Part shown: piece after piece, positions 49,208-58,825 of the stretch
How positions within the stretch are numbered: position 1 is the first letter of the stretch
Layout of the letters: the number at the start of each line of letters is the position of its first letter
Assembly (NCBI RefSeq): GCF_900115825.1
Contig: NZ_FOXW01000007.1
Coordinates: 62,001-126,000 of the forward strand
DNA: 64,000 bases
DNA from: Desemzia incerta
GTDB taxonomy: Bacteria > Bacillota > Bacilli > Lactobacillales > Carnobacteriaceae
Reading direction: 5' to 3'
The notes under the pieces: model-generated
Seen by the model: only the letters and a program-made list of their open reading frames with translations
Database searches by the model: none
What the model was told of the DNA's origin: nothing
Position numbers and translations under genes: made by a program

Positions 49208-50110
49208 ATGATAGATGTTGTAGTGATTGGTGGAGGTCCTGCGGGAATGAGCGCTGCTTTAGTGGCAGGAAGAGGCAAAAAGCAAGTCCTGCTGATTGAT
49301 GAAGAAAAGCCAAGGAATGCTGTAACGCATGCTTCTCATGCATTCTTGACACAAGATGGAATCAAACCGGAAGTGTTCAGAGAAAAAGGCAGAAAAGATT
49401 TGCTCAAATACCCAACCATTTCTATCAAGACAGATAAAGTTCTGTCGGTTGAAAAAGCAGAGGAAGATTCTTTTGAAATAACTGTCGAGTCGGGTGAAAA
49501 CATCACTACTAAAAATGTCGTCTTAGCTGCAGGATTAAAAGAAAAGCTTCCAGATGTTAAAGGAATTGAAGACTATTATGGAAGCAGCATTTTTTCTTGT
49601 CCTTTTTGTGATGGGTGGGAAATGAAAGATAAACCGTTGATATTGATCACAGAATCGAGTGTGGGGCTGCACTCTGCCAAGTTATTGAAAAATTGGACGG
49701 ATGACTTGATTATAGCCACTAACGGAAATGAAATATTTGACGCTGATCAGAAAAAACTGCTAGAAAAAAATCAGATTCGTTTGATAGAAGAACGAATTGT
49801 TGAACTAGAGGGCACAGATGGAGAACTTCAAGGTGTTGCATTTGAAAGCGGAGAGAAAATCAACGTATCAGGCGGTTTCTGTACGACACTATTAGATAAA
49901 CACTTTTCAATTATCGACTCATTAGGTATCGAATTAAGTGAAGCTGGATTCGTTATTGCAGATTCTTTAGGACGGACAAATATAAAAGGTATTTACGCTG
50001 CAGGAGAGATTACAGGACCCTCTCAATTGGTTGTTTCTGCCAGCCAAGGGCATATGGCAGGTATAGGCATTATAAATGACTCAAGCGAAGCAGCCTTTGA
50101 AGGAATATAA
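49208..50110 (+). CDS. Thioredoxin-reductase-like FAD-dependent oxidoreductase
   Basis: 300 residues. FAD-binding GGGPAGMSAAL at the N-terminus, redox pair CPFCDGWE (C131, C134), and second FAD motif TNIKGIYAAGEIT. The middle domain lacks the GxGxxA/G nucleotide motif (LITESSVGLHSA instead), unlike true NADPH-thioredoxin reductases. It may be a dithiol oxidase, or a reductase with another electron donor. ATG 49208 follows AGGAGGG. It is monocistronic with a terminator. Confidence 0.85.
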   Translation: MIDVVVIGGGPAGMSAALVAGRGKKQVLLIDEEKPRNAVTHASHAFLTQDGIKPEVFREKGRKDLLKYPTISIKTDKVLSVEKAEEDSFEITVESGENITTKNVVLAAGLKEKLPDVKGIEDYYGSSIFSCPFCDGWEMKDKPLILITESSVGLHSAKLLKNWTDDLIIATNGNEIFDADQKKLLEKNQIRLIEERIVELEGTDGELQGVAFESGEKINVSGGFCTTLLDKHFSIIDSLGIELSEAGFVIADSLGRTNIKGIYAAGEITGPSQLVVSASQGHMAGIGIINDSSEAAFEGI

Positions 50111-50135
50111 AAATACCTATAACTGGAGTCAAGGT

Positions 50136-50166
50136 AAAAAGAACAGTTTTTAAGCTGTTCTTTTTT
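50136..50166 (+). terminator. Terminator after the TrxB-like gene
   Basis: AAAAAGAACAG (50136-50146) pairs with CTGTTCTTTTT from 50155, followed by further Ts. Confidence 0.9.
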
Positions 50167-50216
50167 GTGTCTAAAAATCGAATCAATCGATAAGTAATTC
50201 AGAGTTGATAAAAAGT

Positions 50217-50269
50217 GGCAGCATCCCCTAAAAGTCGAAGTAGAGCCTAAGCTTTTTGAGGTTGCTACC
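50217..50269. repeat. MITE-like hairpin repeat, copy 2
   Basis: Arms 50217-50234 and 50252-50269 pair at 14 of 18 positions. The left arm contains CCCCTAAAAGTC and the loop AGTAGAGCCTAAG, closely matching copy 1 (41410-41460). The palindrome is more decayed than copy 1. Confidence 0.55.
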
Positions 50270-50391
50270 ATGTGGTAATTCTTTTATATTTAGATAAATT
50301 AAGTAAGCATCATTAGTTGCTTAAATAGCAAAAAATTACTGGTATGAGTTAGTAGATATTAAGATAATAAAAACATCTCTTAATTACTATA

Positions 50392-53265
50392 TTATTCCTG
50401 CCCAGCCTCCAAATACCGATAAAGATTAACCTCAATCGGTACTAAAAACTTCAAAAACATTTCTACCACTTTCTTCTTTTCGCCGTTTTGTAGAGGTTTT
50501 TCTAATTCAATGATGGAATCTTGTACAGGTTTTACTTCTCCAAGGTAATAAAATTCTGTTCCTTCGTTGTCTGATTTCTTCGCAAATACACGAATGTGCC
50601 ATTTTTCAGCTTCCTTTAGCTTCTGTACTTCTGGAGAAGCCATCGTTCTAGGAGACTTCGTAAACCACTTCATCGTGGAATAATCGATCAACTCATCTTC
50701 GTAAGCCATTTGGGCACCTGAGAAATTCTCACCTTTTTTCAGAGTGACGAAAATAACAAATTCATCTTTGCTTGATGTATATCCACCCACATTTTGATCC
50801 ACCATTTGTTTCTCCCAGTTCAACAAACGCAAAACATCTTTTCGTTTGTATTTTTGGTAACGCGTTAAGGGTTCGGTAGAAGAATACTCTTTAGATTTTA
50901 GTAATCCTGTTTCAAGAATATCATTCATCAAATGTGTAAAATAGTTGTTTTCCATCGCTTCTTTAAATGAAGGCGACAAAGATACTCCTGTTTCTACTCG
51001 CTCAATAAAAGCTTGTTGTTTATATAGAGCGGCTGCAGAACCAGTGTAAAAGCTTAAATCTAGAGTATTAAGGACAGAATGGACTGTTTCTTCATCTGCT
51101 AGAATTCCGTGCTTTGTAAATAACTCTTTGATCCTTGTTAATGAGATACTTTGTGCTGAATCCCTCATCAATTGTTCCAATAAAACCAATTCTTGCTTTC
51201 TCTTTCCTGGCAACAGTTCTCTTGAAGCAATCATCAAGAATTGATTTTCTACTTCAGAAATAGTTCCTTCGTTTTGTTTGATGTTGACTAGAAAATCGTA
51301 ATAACTATTTTTCTTATTAGCAACCAGCAAAGGATCAATCGTATGTTGTTCTTCAAAATCTTTCAAGTACGGTACACGACCAAGGCGATTATAAAGCAAT
51401 TGGAATGATTTTCTTAATTCGTTCATGCTGTCCATAGAAGCTTGATTGATGGACGAGAAGATCTGTTGTTTCGCAATCTTTTCAAAGTTGATAGAAGAAA
51501 CGCCAGAAATAAAATTCGTATCAAAAGTGTCTTTACGCAAATTATTCTTATCTCTAGATACATCACCAGATAAAGCCATTGGAATCATATAGTTATTTTT
51601 GTAATTACCAATAAAATCAATTACCGTGACGAATTCTTTCGAAGGATCTTTTCTTAACCCTCGGCCTAATTGTTGGACAAAGATAATACTCGATTGAGTG
51701 TTCCGAAGCATGACCACTTGGTTGATTTTAGGAATATCAATTCCCTCATTAAACACATCAACAGTAAAGATGTATTCAATCTCGCCATCTTCTAATCGTT
51801 CGACTTGTCTTTCTCGTTCTTCTAGCGAGTGTTCTCCAGTTAAATAAGAACTAGGATGTCCTTTTTGCTGGAACAAAGCAGACAACGTCTTTGCTTCTTC
51901 TTTGCGGCTACAAAAAACCAACCCTTTAGGAATATTGCCAGAACAGCCATAATAGTCAAGTTTTTCTAACAAATAAGTGACACGTTCTTCCTCAATCAAA
52001 TACTTTAGATCTGTCGACTCAGAAATCAATTCTCCATCTTTTACATAATCGGTTACGCCAAAATAATGGAAAGGAGAAAGCATATCTTCTTCCAATGCTT
52101 CTTGAAGACGAATTTCATAAGCAATGTTGTAGTCGAATAATTCAAAAATATTGAATCCATCGGTTCGCTCAGGTGTTGCTGTCATGCCTAATAAGAAGTC
52201 TGGTTGAAAATAATTCATTACTCGATGATACGAAGGAGCGCCAGCTTTATGGACTTCATCAATTAAGATGTAATCAAAATGGTCCTTAGCAAATTGTTGC
52301 AAGACTAGATCTTTAGAAATGGTTTGGATTGTAGCAAATAAATAAGTAGCTTCTATTTCCTTTTTGTTTCCAGAAAGAATACCATAGTCTTCATTGTTAC
52401 CACCAAGGATCTTTTGAAAATCACTTTTAGCTTTATTTAGGATTTGTTCCCTATGGACAATAAATAAAACCCGTTTAGGTTTAGCTTGTAAGACATCAAA
52501 AGCAGACAAATATGTCTTCCCAGTCCCTGTAGCAGAAATAACCAAACCTTTTTTAGCGCCCGTGTCTCGCAGTTCTTTAAGATTCAATAAGGCTGTTTTT
52601 TGCATGGTATTTGGTACAATGTAGGGAGTAGGCTCATCAACGAGCTCTGGATCCTGGATAGTCGTCATTTCTTTATAATAAGTTATTGGTTGGTACGTTT
52701 TTTTATAGTTGTAAATCCATTCGTCAGTTAATTCTTGAGCTTCTAACCATTCGTTTTCCATATGTAGTTGAATCTCTTGGATCATTTGACCGTGGTCATA
52801 AGAAGTTAAGCGCACGTTCCACTCGTAGTTGACCTTTAAAGCGCTCATGGTCAAATTAGAACTCCCGATAATGAAAGAATGGTACCCCGATTGCTTAAAT
52901 AAGTATCCTTTGGAGTGAAAACCTTCCTTTTGGGAAATACGGACTTCTACATTAGGAATTTTCATTAAGTCTTCAAACACAGCAGGTTGATTAAAGGCTA
53001 AGTAGATAGAAGTCAAAATTTTCCCTTTGATTCCACGGAGATGAAGGTCCGCTAATTGTGTTTTTAGTGCTGCAAGACCGCTTTGAGTTAAGAAAGCTAC
53101 TGAGAAAAAGAATTCTTCGCAGGTATCCAATTCATTTTGTACTACATTCAGTATATATTGCTTTTTCTTCGTATCATTGATGATGATTTGAGGATCATAT
53201 AAAGATCCTTCAGTTTTTTGATCTATAAAGGCTTTTTTTAATGAACGCTCTAGCATATCTGTCAT
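50392..53265 (-). CDS. PLD-nuclease/DEAD-DEAH helicase/DUF3427 protein
   Basis: 957 residues. The N-terminal phospholipase-D-like half-site is H117-S-K119 with N137 (GFHSKG ... GSSNLT). A superfamily 2 helicase core follows: Walker A ATGTGKT (245-251), DEVH box (336-339), motif III MTATPER, motif VI QQLGRGLRKDPSK. The last about 150 residues are DUF3427-like. Such proteins are thought to act on nucleic acids and are frequent in defence-type neighbourhoods. It overlaps the Nudix stop by 4 nt (ATGA), so the two are translationally coupled. Confidence 0.85.
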   Translation of the reverse strand: MTDMLERSLKKAFIDQKTEGSLYDPQIIINDTKKKQYILNVVQNELDTCEEFFFSVAFLTQSGLAALKTQLADLHLRGIKGKILTSIYLAFNQPAVFEDLMKIPNVEVRISQKEGFHSKGYLFKQSGYHSFIIGSSNLTMSALKVNYEWNVRLTSYDHGQMIQEIQLHMENEWLEAQELTDEWIYNYKKTYQPITYYKEMTTIQDPELVDEPTPYIVPNTMQKTALLNLKELRDTGAKKGLVISATGTGKTYLSAFDVLQAKPKRVLFIVHREQILNKAKSDFQKILGGNNEDYGILSGNKKEIEATYLFATIQTISKDLVLQQFAKDHFDYILIDEVHKAGAPSYHRVMNYFQPDFLLGMTATPERTDGFNIFELFDYNIAYEIRLQEALEEDMLSPFHYFGVTDYVKDGELISESTDLKYLIEEERVTYLLEKLDYYGCSGNIPKGLVFCSRKEEAKTLSALFQQKGHPSSYLTGEHSLEERERQVERLEDGEIEYIFTVDVFNEGIDIPKINQVVMLRNTQSSIIFVQQLGRGLRKDPSKEFVTVIDFIGNYKNNYMIPMALSGDVSRDKNNLRKDTFDTNFISGVSSINFEKIAKQQIFSSINQASMDSMNELRKSFQLLYNRLGRVPYLKDFEEQHTIDPLLVANKKNSYYDFLVNIKQNEGTISEVENQFLMIASRELLPGKRKQELVLLEQLMRDSAQSISLTRIKELFTKHGILADEETVHSVLNTLDLSFYTGSAAALYKQQAFIERVETGVSLSPSFKEAMENNYFTHLMNDILETGLLKSKEYSSTEPLTRYQKYKRKDVLRLLNWEKQMVDQNVGGYTSSKDEFVIFVTLKKGENFSGAQMAYEDELIDYSTMKWFTKSPRTMASPEVQKLKEAEKWHIRVFAKKSDNEGTEFYYLGEVKPVQDSIIELEKPLQNGEKKKVVEMFLKFLVPIEVNLYRYLEAGQE

Positions 53266-53666
53266 TCTACTATTCCCATTTCCATTAATTTCTCAACAGT
53301 TGGTATATCTGCTGGTGCCCATTCTAATTGATTTAATTCTTTAGGTTCTAACCACTCTGCAGCAATGTGTTCAGTCAACTGTGGCGTGCCTTTTTTCAGG
53401 AAGCAGATAAAAGTGGTCAATTGAACTAAACCAAAGTCATATTGGTAACTGGTTTGTTCAAACACATCAGGTTGTACATCCACTTCAATAAGGAGTTCTT
53501 CTTGAAGTTCTCGTATCAAAGCTTCTTGAGAGGATTCTCCGGATTCTATTTTCCCACCAGGAAATTCCCACAAATAAGCTAGTGATTTACCTTCACCTCG
53601 TTGCGCACATAAAATTTTCCCGTTTTCTATTAAAATAGCGCCTACAACAGTAATTTCCTTCAACAT
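53262..53666 (-). CDS. Nudix hydrolase, MutT/8-oxo-dGTPase-like
   Basis: 134 residues. The complete Nudix box is GGKIESGESSQEALIRELQEEL. The short length and the LWEFPGG segment are MutT-like, so hydrolysis of oxidised or other nucleoside triphosphates is expected. The start is ATG at 53666 (MLKEITVV), 5 nt after AAGGAAG. It is the first gene of a two-gene operon with the PLD-helicase. The 340-nt divergent gap to the DUF262 gene contains an extended -10 (TGGTATAAT, 53893-53901) for the latter. Confidence 0.88.
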   Translation of the reverse strand: MLKEITVVGAILIENGKILCAQRGEGKSLAYLWEFPGGKIESGESSQEALIRELQEELLIEVDVQPDVFEQTSYQYDFGLVQLTTFICFLKKGTPQLTEHIAAEWLEPKELNQLEWAPADIPTVEKLMEMGIVE

Positions 53667-54006
53667 ACTCACTTCCTTCTTTGCAATTGTAGTTTTATTT
53701 TATCATATTACTTTTAATCTTAAGCAAGATGTAGTGAATCAATTTAAATCCGACACAGTTAATGAAAGATAAGAGTAACTAAATTTTTATGCAAAGCTGT
53801 AAGTCATATTTCTAAGGTTACTTAATATTGTAGCAAAACAATATAGAATTTATATCATTTTCTATTGGCTTAAAGAGAATTGTACGTAAAGATGGTATAA
53901 TCTTTATAAAATCAAGGACATAACTTTTTAGTTCTTCACCATAGGATGCTGAAATTACTGTATCTTTAGGGAAATGTAAGCAAAAGATAAGGAGCTGTAG
54001 TAACAA

Positions 54007-55764
54007 ATGAGCACATATGAAACAAAAAACATGGGAATTTCATCATTGTTAACGGCAATTCGAGATGGTAATATTGCCATTCCTGAAATTCAAAGACCAT
54101 TTGTATGGAATAATATAAAAGTACGCGACTTGATGGATTCAATATATAGAGGCTTTCCGATTGGCTTTATTATAACTTGGAAAAATGCTGATACACGTTT
54201 AAAAGATGGTAGTATGTCAATAGGGAAAAGCGTCATTATTGATGGGCAGCAAAGAATCACAGCGATCACTTCAGCTATGATTGGACAAGAAATATTAAAC
54301 AAAAAATATCAAAAAAGGCGGATTAAGATTGCTTTCAATCCTATAGAAGAAAAGTTTGAAGTTTGGACACCTGCTATCGAAAAAAGCAGCAAATGGATTC
54401 CGGATATCAATATTTTGTTCTCTGAAACTTTCAATCAATGGCAATTCGTCAATGATTTTGTGGCAAAAAATAATGATGTTGACGGAAATCACGTTGGCAA
54501 TGTTCTAGCAAAGTTAATAAATATGAAAAACATGCAAGTCGGTGTTATTGAACTTAGTAATGAGATTGAAATTGATGTAGTAACAGAAATATTCACACGT
54601 ATTAACTCTAAAGGAGTTAGTTTATCTCAATCAGACTTCGTGATGTCTAAAATTGCATCAAATGATGAATATGATGGTGTAAACATTCGAAAAGCAATTG
54701 ATTATTTTTGTCATGCTATGGAAAGTCCAAAAGACTTTGCTAACATTAAAAATAATGATATGGAATTTGTTCAAAGTTCGTTATTTGATAAGATACAGTG
54801 GGTAGAAAAGCAGAAGTCTTATGCATATATTCCAAAATACGCAGATGTAATAAAAGTTGTTTTTGCCTATAAATTCAAACGTGGGAAAATTGGTCAGTTA
54901 GTTCAGCTATTGTCAGGAAGAGATTTTGAATCTAAAGAAAATCGTGAAGAAATCGCAGAAGAAACCTTCTTAAAATTCAAAGATGGAGTAGTTGATTTTT
55001 GTAACAAAAATAACTTTGAAAATTATACGATGATTCTACATTCAATGGGAATTTACAATTTTAACTACATACGATCAATCAATTCCTTAAACTTTGGTTA
55101 TGCTCTATATCTATTATTGAAAGAAAAAGGGATAGAAACAGAAAAAAGAGATAAAATCATACGTCGTTTTATTATGCTGTCTCTACTAACACAGCGTTTT
55201 TCAGGTTCTAGTGAGTCACAAATGGATTATGATATACGACGATTTAATGAAAATGATGCTGAGAAGCACTTATCAAATATTGAAGCAGCAGAATTGTCTG
55301 ATGCATTTTGGGAACACACTTTGATTCAAAGGTTGGAAACTAACCAAATAGGGCCGATACACTATATCTATCTATTTGCTCAAATTAAAAGGAAAGATAA
55401 TGGGTTTTTATCAGCGCCCATAAGCGTTCAATCGATGTTAGAAATGCATGGGGATATACATCATATTTTCCCTAAGAACTACCTGCGTAAAAATGGAATC
55501 AATGATAAAAAAGACTACAATCAAATAGCAAACTACGCTATGGTTCAAAAAGAAATTAATATTCGAATTAGTGATAAAGCGCCTAAAGAATACTTGTCAT
55601 TATTACAGATGCAGAAAGATTCAGCGGAAGTTAAAGAAAATTTCAAGGAAAATGCAGTCCCGTTGACATTATTCGATATGGATGTTAATGATTATCATCA
55701 ATTTTTGGGACAACGAAGAAAATTGATGGCAGATAAGATAAAAACATACTACAAAGGTTTATAA
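54007..55764 (+). CDS. DUF262/DUF1524 (GmrSD-like) putative restriction protein
   Basis: 585 residues. The N-terminal DUF262 has the ParB-like IPEIQRPFVW (25-34) and DGQQR (79-83) motifs, a nucleotide-hydrolysing element in GmrS- and BrxU-type proteins. The C-terminal DUF1524-like region has an HNH-type motif HHIFPKNYLRKNG near residue 480. GmrSD-type enzymes restrict modified phage DNA. The length is similar to single-chain relatives. ATG 54007 has AAGGAG about 14 nt upstream. Divergent from the Nudix-helicase pair; its own terminator follows. Confidence 0.85.
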   Translation: MSTYETKNMGISSLLTAIRDGNIAIPEIQRPFVWNNIKVRDLMDSIYRGFPIGFIITWKNADTRLKDGSMSIGKSVIIDGQQRITAITSAMIGQEILNKKYQKRRIKIAFNPIEEKFEVWTPAIEKSSKWIPDINILFSETFNQWQFVNDFVAKNNDVDGNHVGNVLAKLINMKNMQVGVIELSNEIEIDVVTEIFTRINSKGVSLSQSDFVMSKIASNDEYDGVNIRKAIDYFCHAMESPKDFANIKNNDMEFVQSSLFDKIQWVEKQKSYAYIPKYADVIKVVFAYKFKRGKIGQLVQLLSGRDFESKENREEIAEETFLKFKDGVVDFCNKNNFENYTMILHSMGIYNFNYIRSINSLNFGYALYLLLKEKGIETEKRDKIIRRFIMLSLLTQRFSGSSESQMDYDIRRFNENDAEKHLSNIEAAELSDAFWEHTLIQRLETNQIGPIHYIYLFAQIKRKDNGFLSAPISVQSMLEMHGDIHHIFPKNYLRKNGINDKKDYNQIANYAMVQKEINIRISDKAPKEYLSLLQMQKDSAEVKENFKENAVPLTLFDMDVNDYHQFLGQRRKLMADKIKTYYKGL

Positions 55765-55843
55765 TTAACATAGCTTACTTTCTATATTTTCTATAGTAAC
55801 TTAAAAAATAATAGTAGATGTAAAGATGTAGACTTACAGATTT

Positions 55844-55898
55844 AATACACTCCAGCTACCGAACAAAAATCGTTCAAAGCTTATGGAGTGTATTTTTT
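55844..55898 (+). terminator. Terminator after the DUF262 gene
   Basis: AATACACTCCA (55844-55854) pairs with TGGAGTGTATT (55884-55894), an inner GAAC/GTTC pair, then a T-run. Confidence 0.85.
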
Positions 55899-55965
55899 GA
55901 AAAATTTATATACTTAGCCTTTTTCTGAGCTTTACATTTATTTATATAACTTACGTCGTTTATGC

Positions 55966-56284
55966 TTATAGTAACGTAACATTACTTGGGTTCTTTCTAT
56001 AGTCAGTAGGAGTCATATTGGTTTCTTTTTTAAAGATACTTGTAAAATAATTCGAGTCTTCAAATCCGGACTCTAATGCGATATCAATTACTTTTAAATT
56101 GGTGTTCAACAGTAAATATTCAGCTTTTTTTACGCGCATTTGATTTAGATAAGTGACGAAAGACATTCGAAAATTCTTTTTGAAAAAACGGCAAAAATGT
56201 TCTTTGCTGAATCCGATGTGGGTACTGATTTCTTCTAATGTAATATGATTCTTATAGTTCTCTTCTAAATAGAGAACTATTTTC
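55966..56284 (-). pseudogene. AraC-family regulator, C-terminal fragment
   Basis: About 105 codons of an AraC/XylS DNA-binding domain: KIVLYLEENYKNHITLEEIS, GFSKEHFCRFFKK, and the second HTH with IALESGFEDSNYFTSIFKKE. The natural C-terminus is intact, but the protein is cut off upstream exactly where the group II intron begins. The sequence on the far side of the intron (58148 onward, read on the minus strand) has a stop within about 30 nt in the joined frame and then becomes IS remnant, so the N-terminal part is missing. Confidence 0.78.
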
Positions 56285-58147
56285 GTTCGCCCAACATGGG
56301 CGAACTCTAACGGGTGCAAGTCCCGAATGCGACCTGACAGTGGTAAGCATATAGCTGACGGCAAGGGTGTCCACGGTTAGGTGGAATCTGAAGGAAGCCC
56401 AAGGCAAAACTCTGGTCTGACGAACAGAAACCATATAAGAGGTGAGTCGAGTGGATAAGGCTGCGAAAGAAGCTGAAGTCCGATAACTGTTATAACTCGA
56501 AGCATAAATGTGGCAGATAGATGGAGTGAAAGAGTTCGCACCTTAACTGGGGAGGTCTCATGATGTTATCCCAAATACACTTAGTGATAAGTGCTTGACT
56601 CATGAGAAGTCAGCCGAGGTCGTAGTAGTGAAGACAGCTAGTGAAAGCTAGAAAGAGCGAAAGACCGAACAATTTTATCGTTACAAACATCTTTATTGGA
56701 GGTCGCCAAAGACTACTGGTTACAACAGCGTAAAAGTAGATAGCTGCCTTACGAGAACAGAAAAGGAGTAACAAACATGCATGAAAACAGGACATTGGAT
56801 AGAATCCTATCCAGAAATAATTTAAACGAAGCCTTTCGACAAGTGGAACGGAACAAAGGTGCCGCAGGCATTGATGGTATGACTATCGAAGAGGCTAAAG
56901 AATATCTTCGTCAGCATAAAGAAGAACTTATTCAGACCATTCGCGAACGGAATTACCAACCTAAACCCGTCAGAAGAGTAGAATTACCTAAACCATCGGG
57001 TGGGGTCAGACTATTGGGGATACCGACAGTTATTGACCGGGTTATTCAACAAGCGATTGCGCAAGTTATCACACCTATTTTTGACGAACACTTCCACAAC
57101 AGTAGTTATGGATTTCGGCCAAACCGTAACGCTCATATGGCTATAGCGCAAGGGCTAAGAGACATGAATGAAGGGTACCATTGGATTGTCGACATTGATT
57201 TAGAGAAGTTCTTTGATACAGTTAACCATGATCGACTGATGAATCTGGTTTCTCGGAAAATAACCGACGGTGATGTAATATCACTTATTCGGAAATATCT
57301 GGTGAGTGGCATTATGGTGAACGGAGAATATGAGAAAAGCCCAGTAGGCCCCCCCAAGGGGGGGACCTTTCGCCGTTATTGAGTAATATCCTCTTAAATG
57401 AACTCGACCAAGAACTAGAAAAAAGAGGGTTACGCTTCGTGCGATACGCAGATGACTGTATTATCTTCGTTAAAAGCGAATTCGCAGCAAGACGCGTGAT
57501 GCGTTCGGTTACACGATATATTGAGGAAACTCCGGGTTTAACTGTTAATACGACTAAATCGAAAGTCATTAAACCAAGTGACCCAACCTTTAAATTTTTG
57601 GGATTTGGATTCTATTGGTCGAGAGCAGACAAAGGCTATCGAGCAAAGTCCCATGCCATATCAATCGAGACGTTTAAATATAAACTTCAACAGCTAAGCA
57701 AGAAAAGTTGGGGAATTGATATGGCTTACCGCATCGTTAGACTGAATCAAGTCATCAGAGGATGGGTGAACTATTTCAAAATAGGAGATATGCATACAAA
57801 ACTCAAGAAAATAGCGAGTCATCTTCGTTATCGACTGAGGGTGTGTATCAGGCACCAATGGAAAACAGCCAAGAATCGAAGAAAAGCACTCACTAAACTA
57901 GGAATGAGCGATTATAATGGCTACTTGAACAGTCACAGTTCCAAAGGAACTGCCCGAATAGCCTTGTCCTGGGTAATGACGACCACAGTAACAAATAAGA
58001 TACTAGCCCTTAAAGGTCTAGTATCTCCAGATAGTTACTATTTAAAACAAAAGCATGTTATATAAAATTGAACCGCCGTATACCGAACGGTACGTACGGT
58101 GGTGTGAGAGGACGGTAAATAAATTAATTATTTACCTCCTACTCGAT
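56285..58147 (+). mobile_element. Group II intron
   Basis: The 5' end GTTCGCCC forms a palindrome GTTCGCCC-N5-GGGCGAAC and is followed by domain I sequence typical of bacterial introns (CTCTAACGGGTGCAAGTCCCG). The 3' end has a domain V-like hairpin (GAACCGCCGTATACC ... GGTGGTGTGAGAGG, about 58068-58112). A domain VI stem GGTAAATAA/TTATTTACC (58114-58136) follows, with CTCCTACTCGAT at the boundary. It encodes a reverse transcriptase without a C-terminal HNH endonuclease domain. Exact ends are estimated. Confidence 0.85.
56777..58065 (+). pseudogene. Group II intron reverse transcriptase/maturase, frameshifted
   Basis: The first part (56777-57382) carries RT motifs from RNKGAAGIDGMT to LEKFFDTVNHDRL. 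The second (from about 57356, open to 58065) has LSNILLNELD, the catalytic RYADDCIIF, the maturase (GIIM) segment QVIRGWVNYFKIGDMH and a basic tail. The frames are joined at CCCCCCCAAGGGGGGG (57349-57364). Restoring one C would give GPPQGGDLSPLLSN, which matches the family. About 430 residues if repaired; no endonuclease domain. Confidence 0.85.
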
Positions 58148-58231
58148 TTATTTGAGGAAGGAACGATTTACTGAAGGAAGTTATGTATTCATTCTATTCT
58201 GGTTATTAAAATAAAAAAATGGAAAATTATA
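58148..58231 (+). other. Non-coding spacer between intron and IS remnant
   Basis: 84 nt, AT-rich, no gene. It does not continue the AraC reading frame. Confidence 0.5.
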
Positions 58232-58790
58232 AAATGAAATGCATATACAAAAACGCATTACCAATGTATTGAAAAAACTTGGGTATACGATCAATCATAA
58301 GAAAGTCTATCGTCTCATGAAAAAACTGAATTTAAAGTGTATTAAATTTATGCAGAAATCTGATTGCCTATGGTATACGTAAGCGACCGACCCTAGACTT
58401 AGTCACTAAGCCTTTGGTAGAAGTCATTGACATCCTCAAAGAACACGCCACAGTTCGTATACCGACTCATTCCGATCAAGGCTGGTATTATCAGCATAAT
58501 TGTTGGGTCGAAACTGAAGAAAACAACGTTTTTCAGAGTATGGTTCGCAAAGCGACTTGTGCCGTTAACGCCGCAATGGAACATTTCTTTGGTATTCTCA
58601 AACAAGAAATGTATCATGGGGGAAGATCAGCTCATTAGGAAGAACTGGAGTCAAGGATTGAGGAATATATTGACTAGCATAATCATGTTCGATCAAAAGC
58701 AAAATTGGCTGGCTTAAACCCGGTCGAATACCGAGATCAAGCCAGCCAATCAGCTATAGAATAAAACTCTAACTTTTAGGGGTCAGCACC
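58232..58790 (+). pseudogene. IS3-family (IS150-like) transposase remnant with right end
   Basis: Several frames carry pieces of an orfB transposase. They are KRITNVLKKLGYTINHKKVYRL (58240 region), then after an internal deletion THSDQGWYYQH and KATCAVNAAMEHFFGILKQEM with the DDE-family DQG and glutamate. Last comes a frameshifted tail that encodes KAKLAGLNPVEYRDQ-like sequence. The right terminal sequence is CTCTAACTTTTAGGGGTCAGCACC (58767-58790), matching the left ends of the two mini-repeats. Left end and orfA are missing, so it is inactive. Confidence 0.82.
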
Positions 58791-58825
58791 TATAAAGCTA
58801 ATGTTTGGGGTGTATTTGCATAGGG

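Noticed and set aside
53818-54006. Minus-strand 62-codon frame upstream of the DUF262 gene
   Set aside because: It overlaps the probable promoter and leader of the DUF262 gene, has no RBS and no protein features.
57349-57382. Programmed ribosomal frameshift as the main explanation for the split RT
   Set aside because: A single missing C in a homopolymer restores consensus exactly, and no downstream stimulatory element was identified. An indel or read error is simpler.
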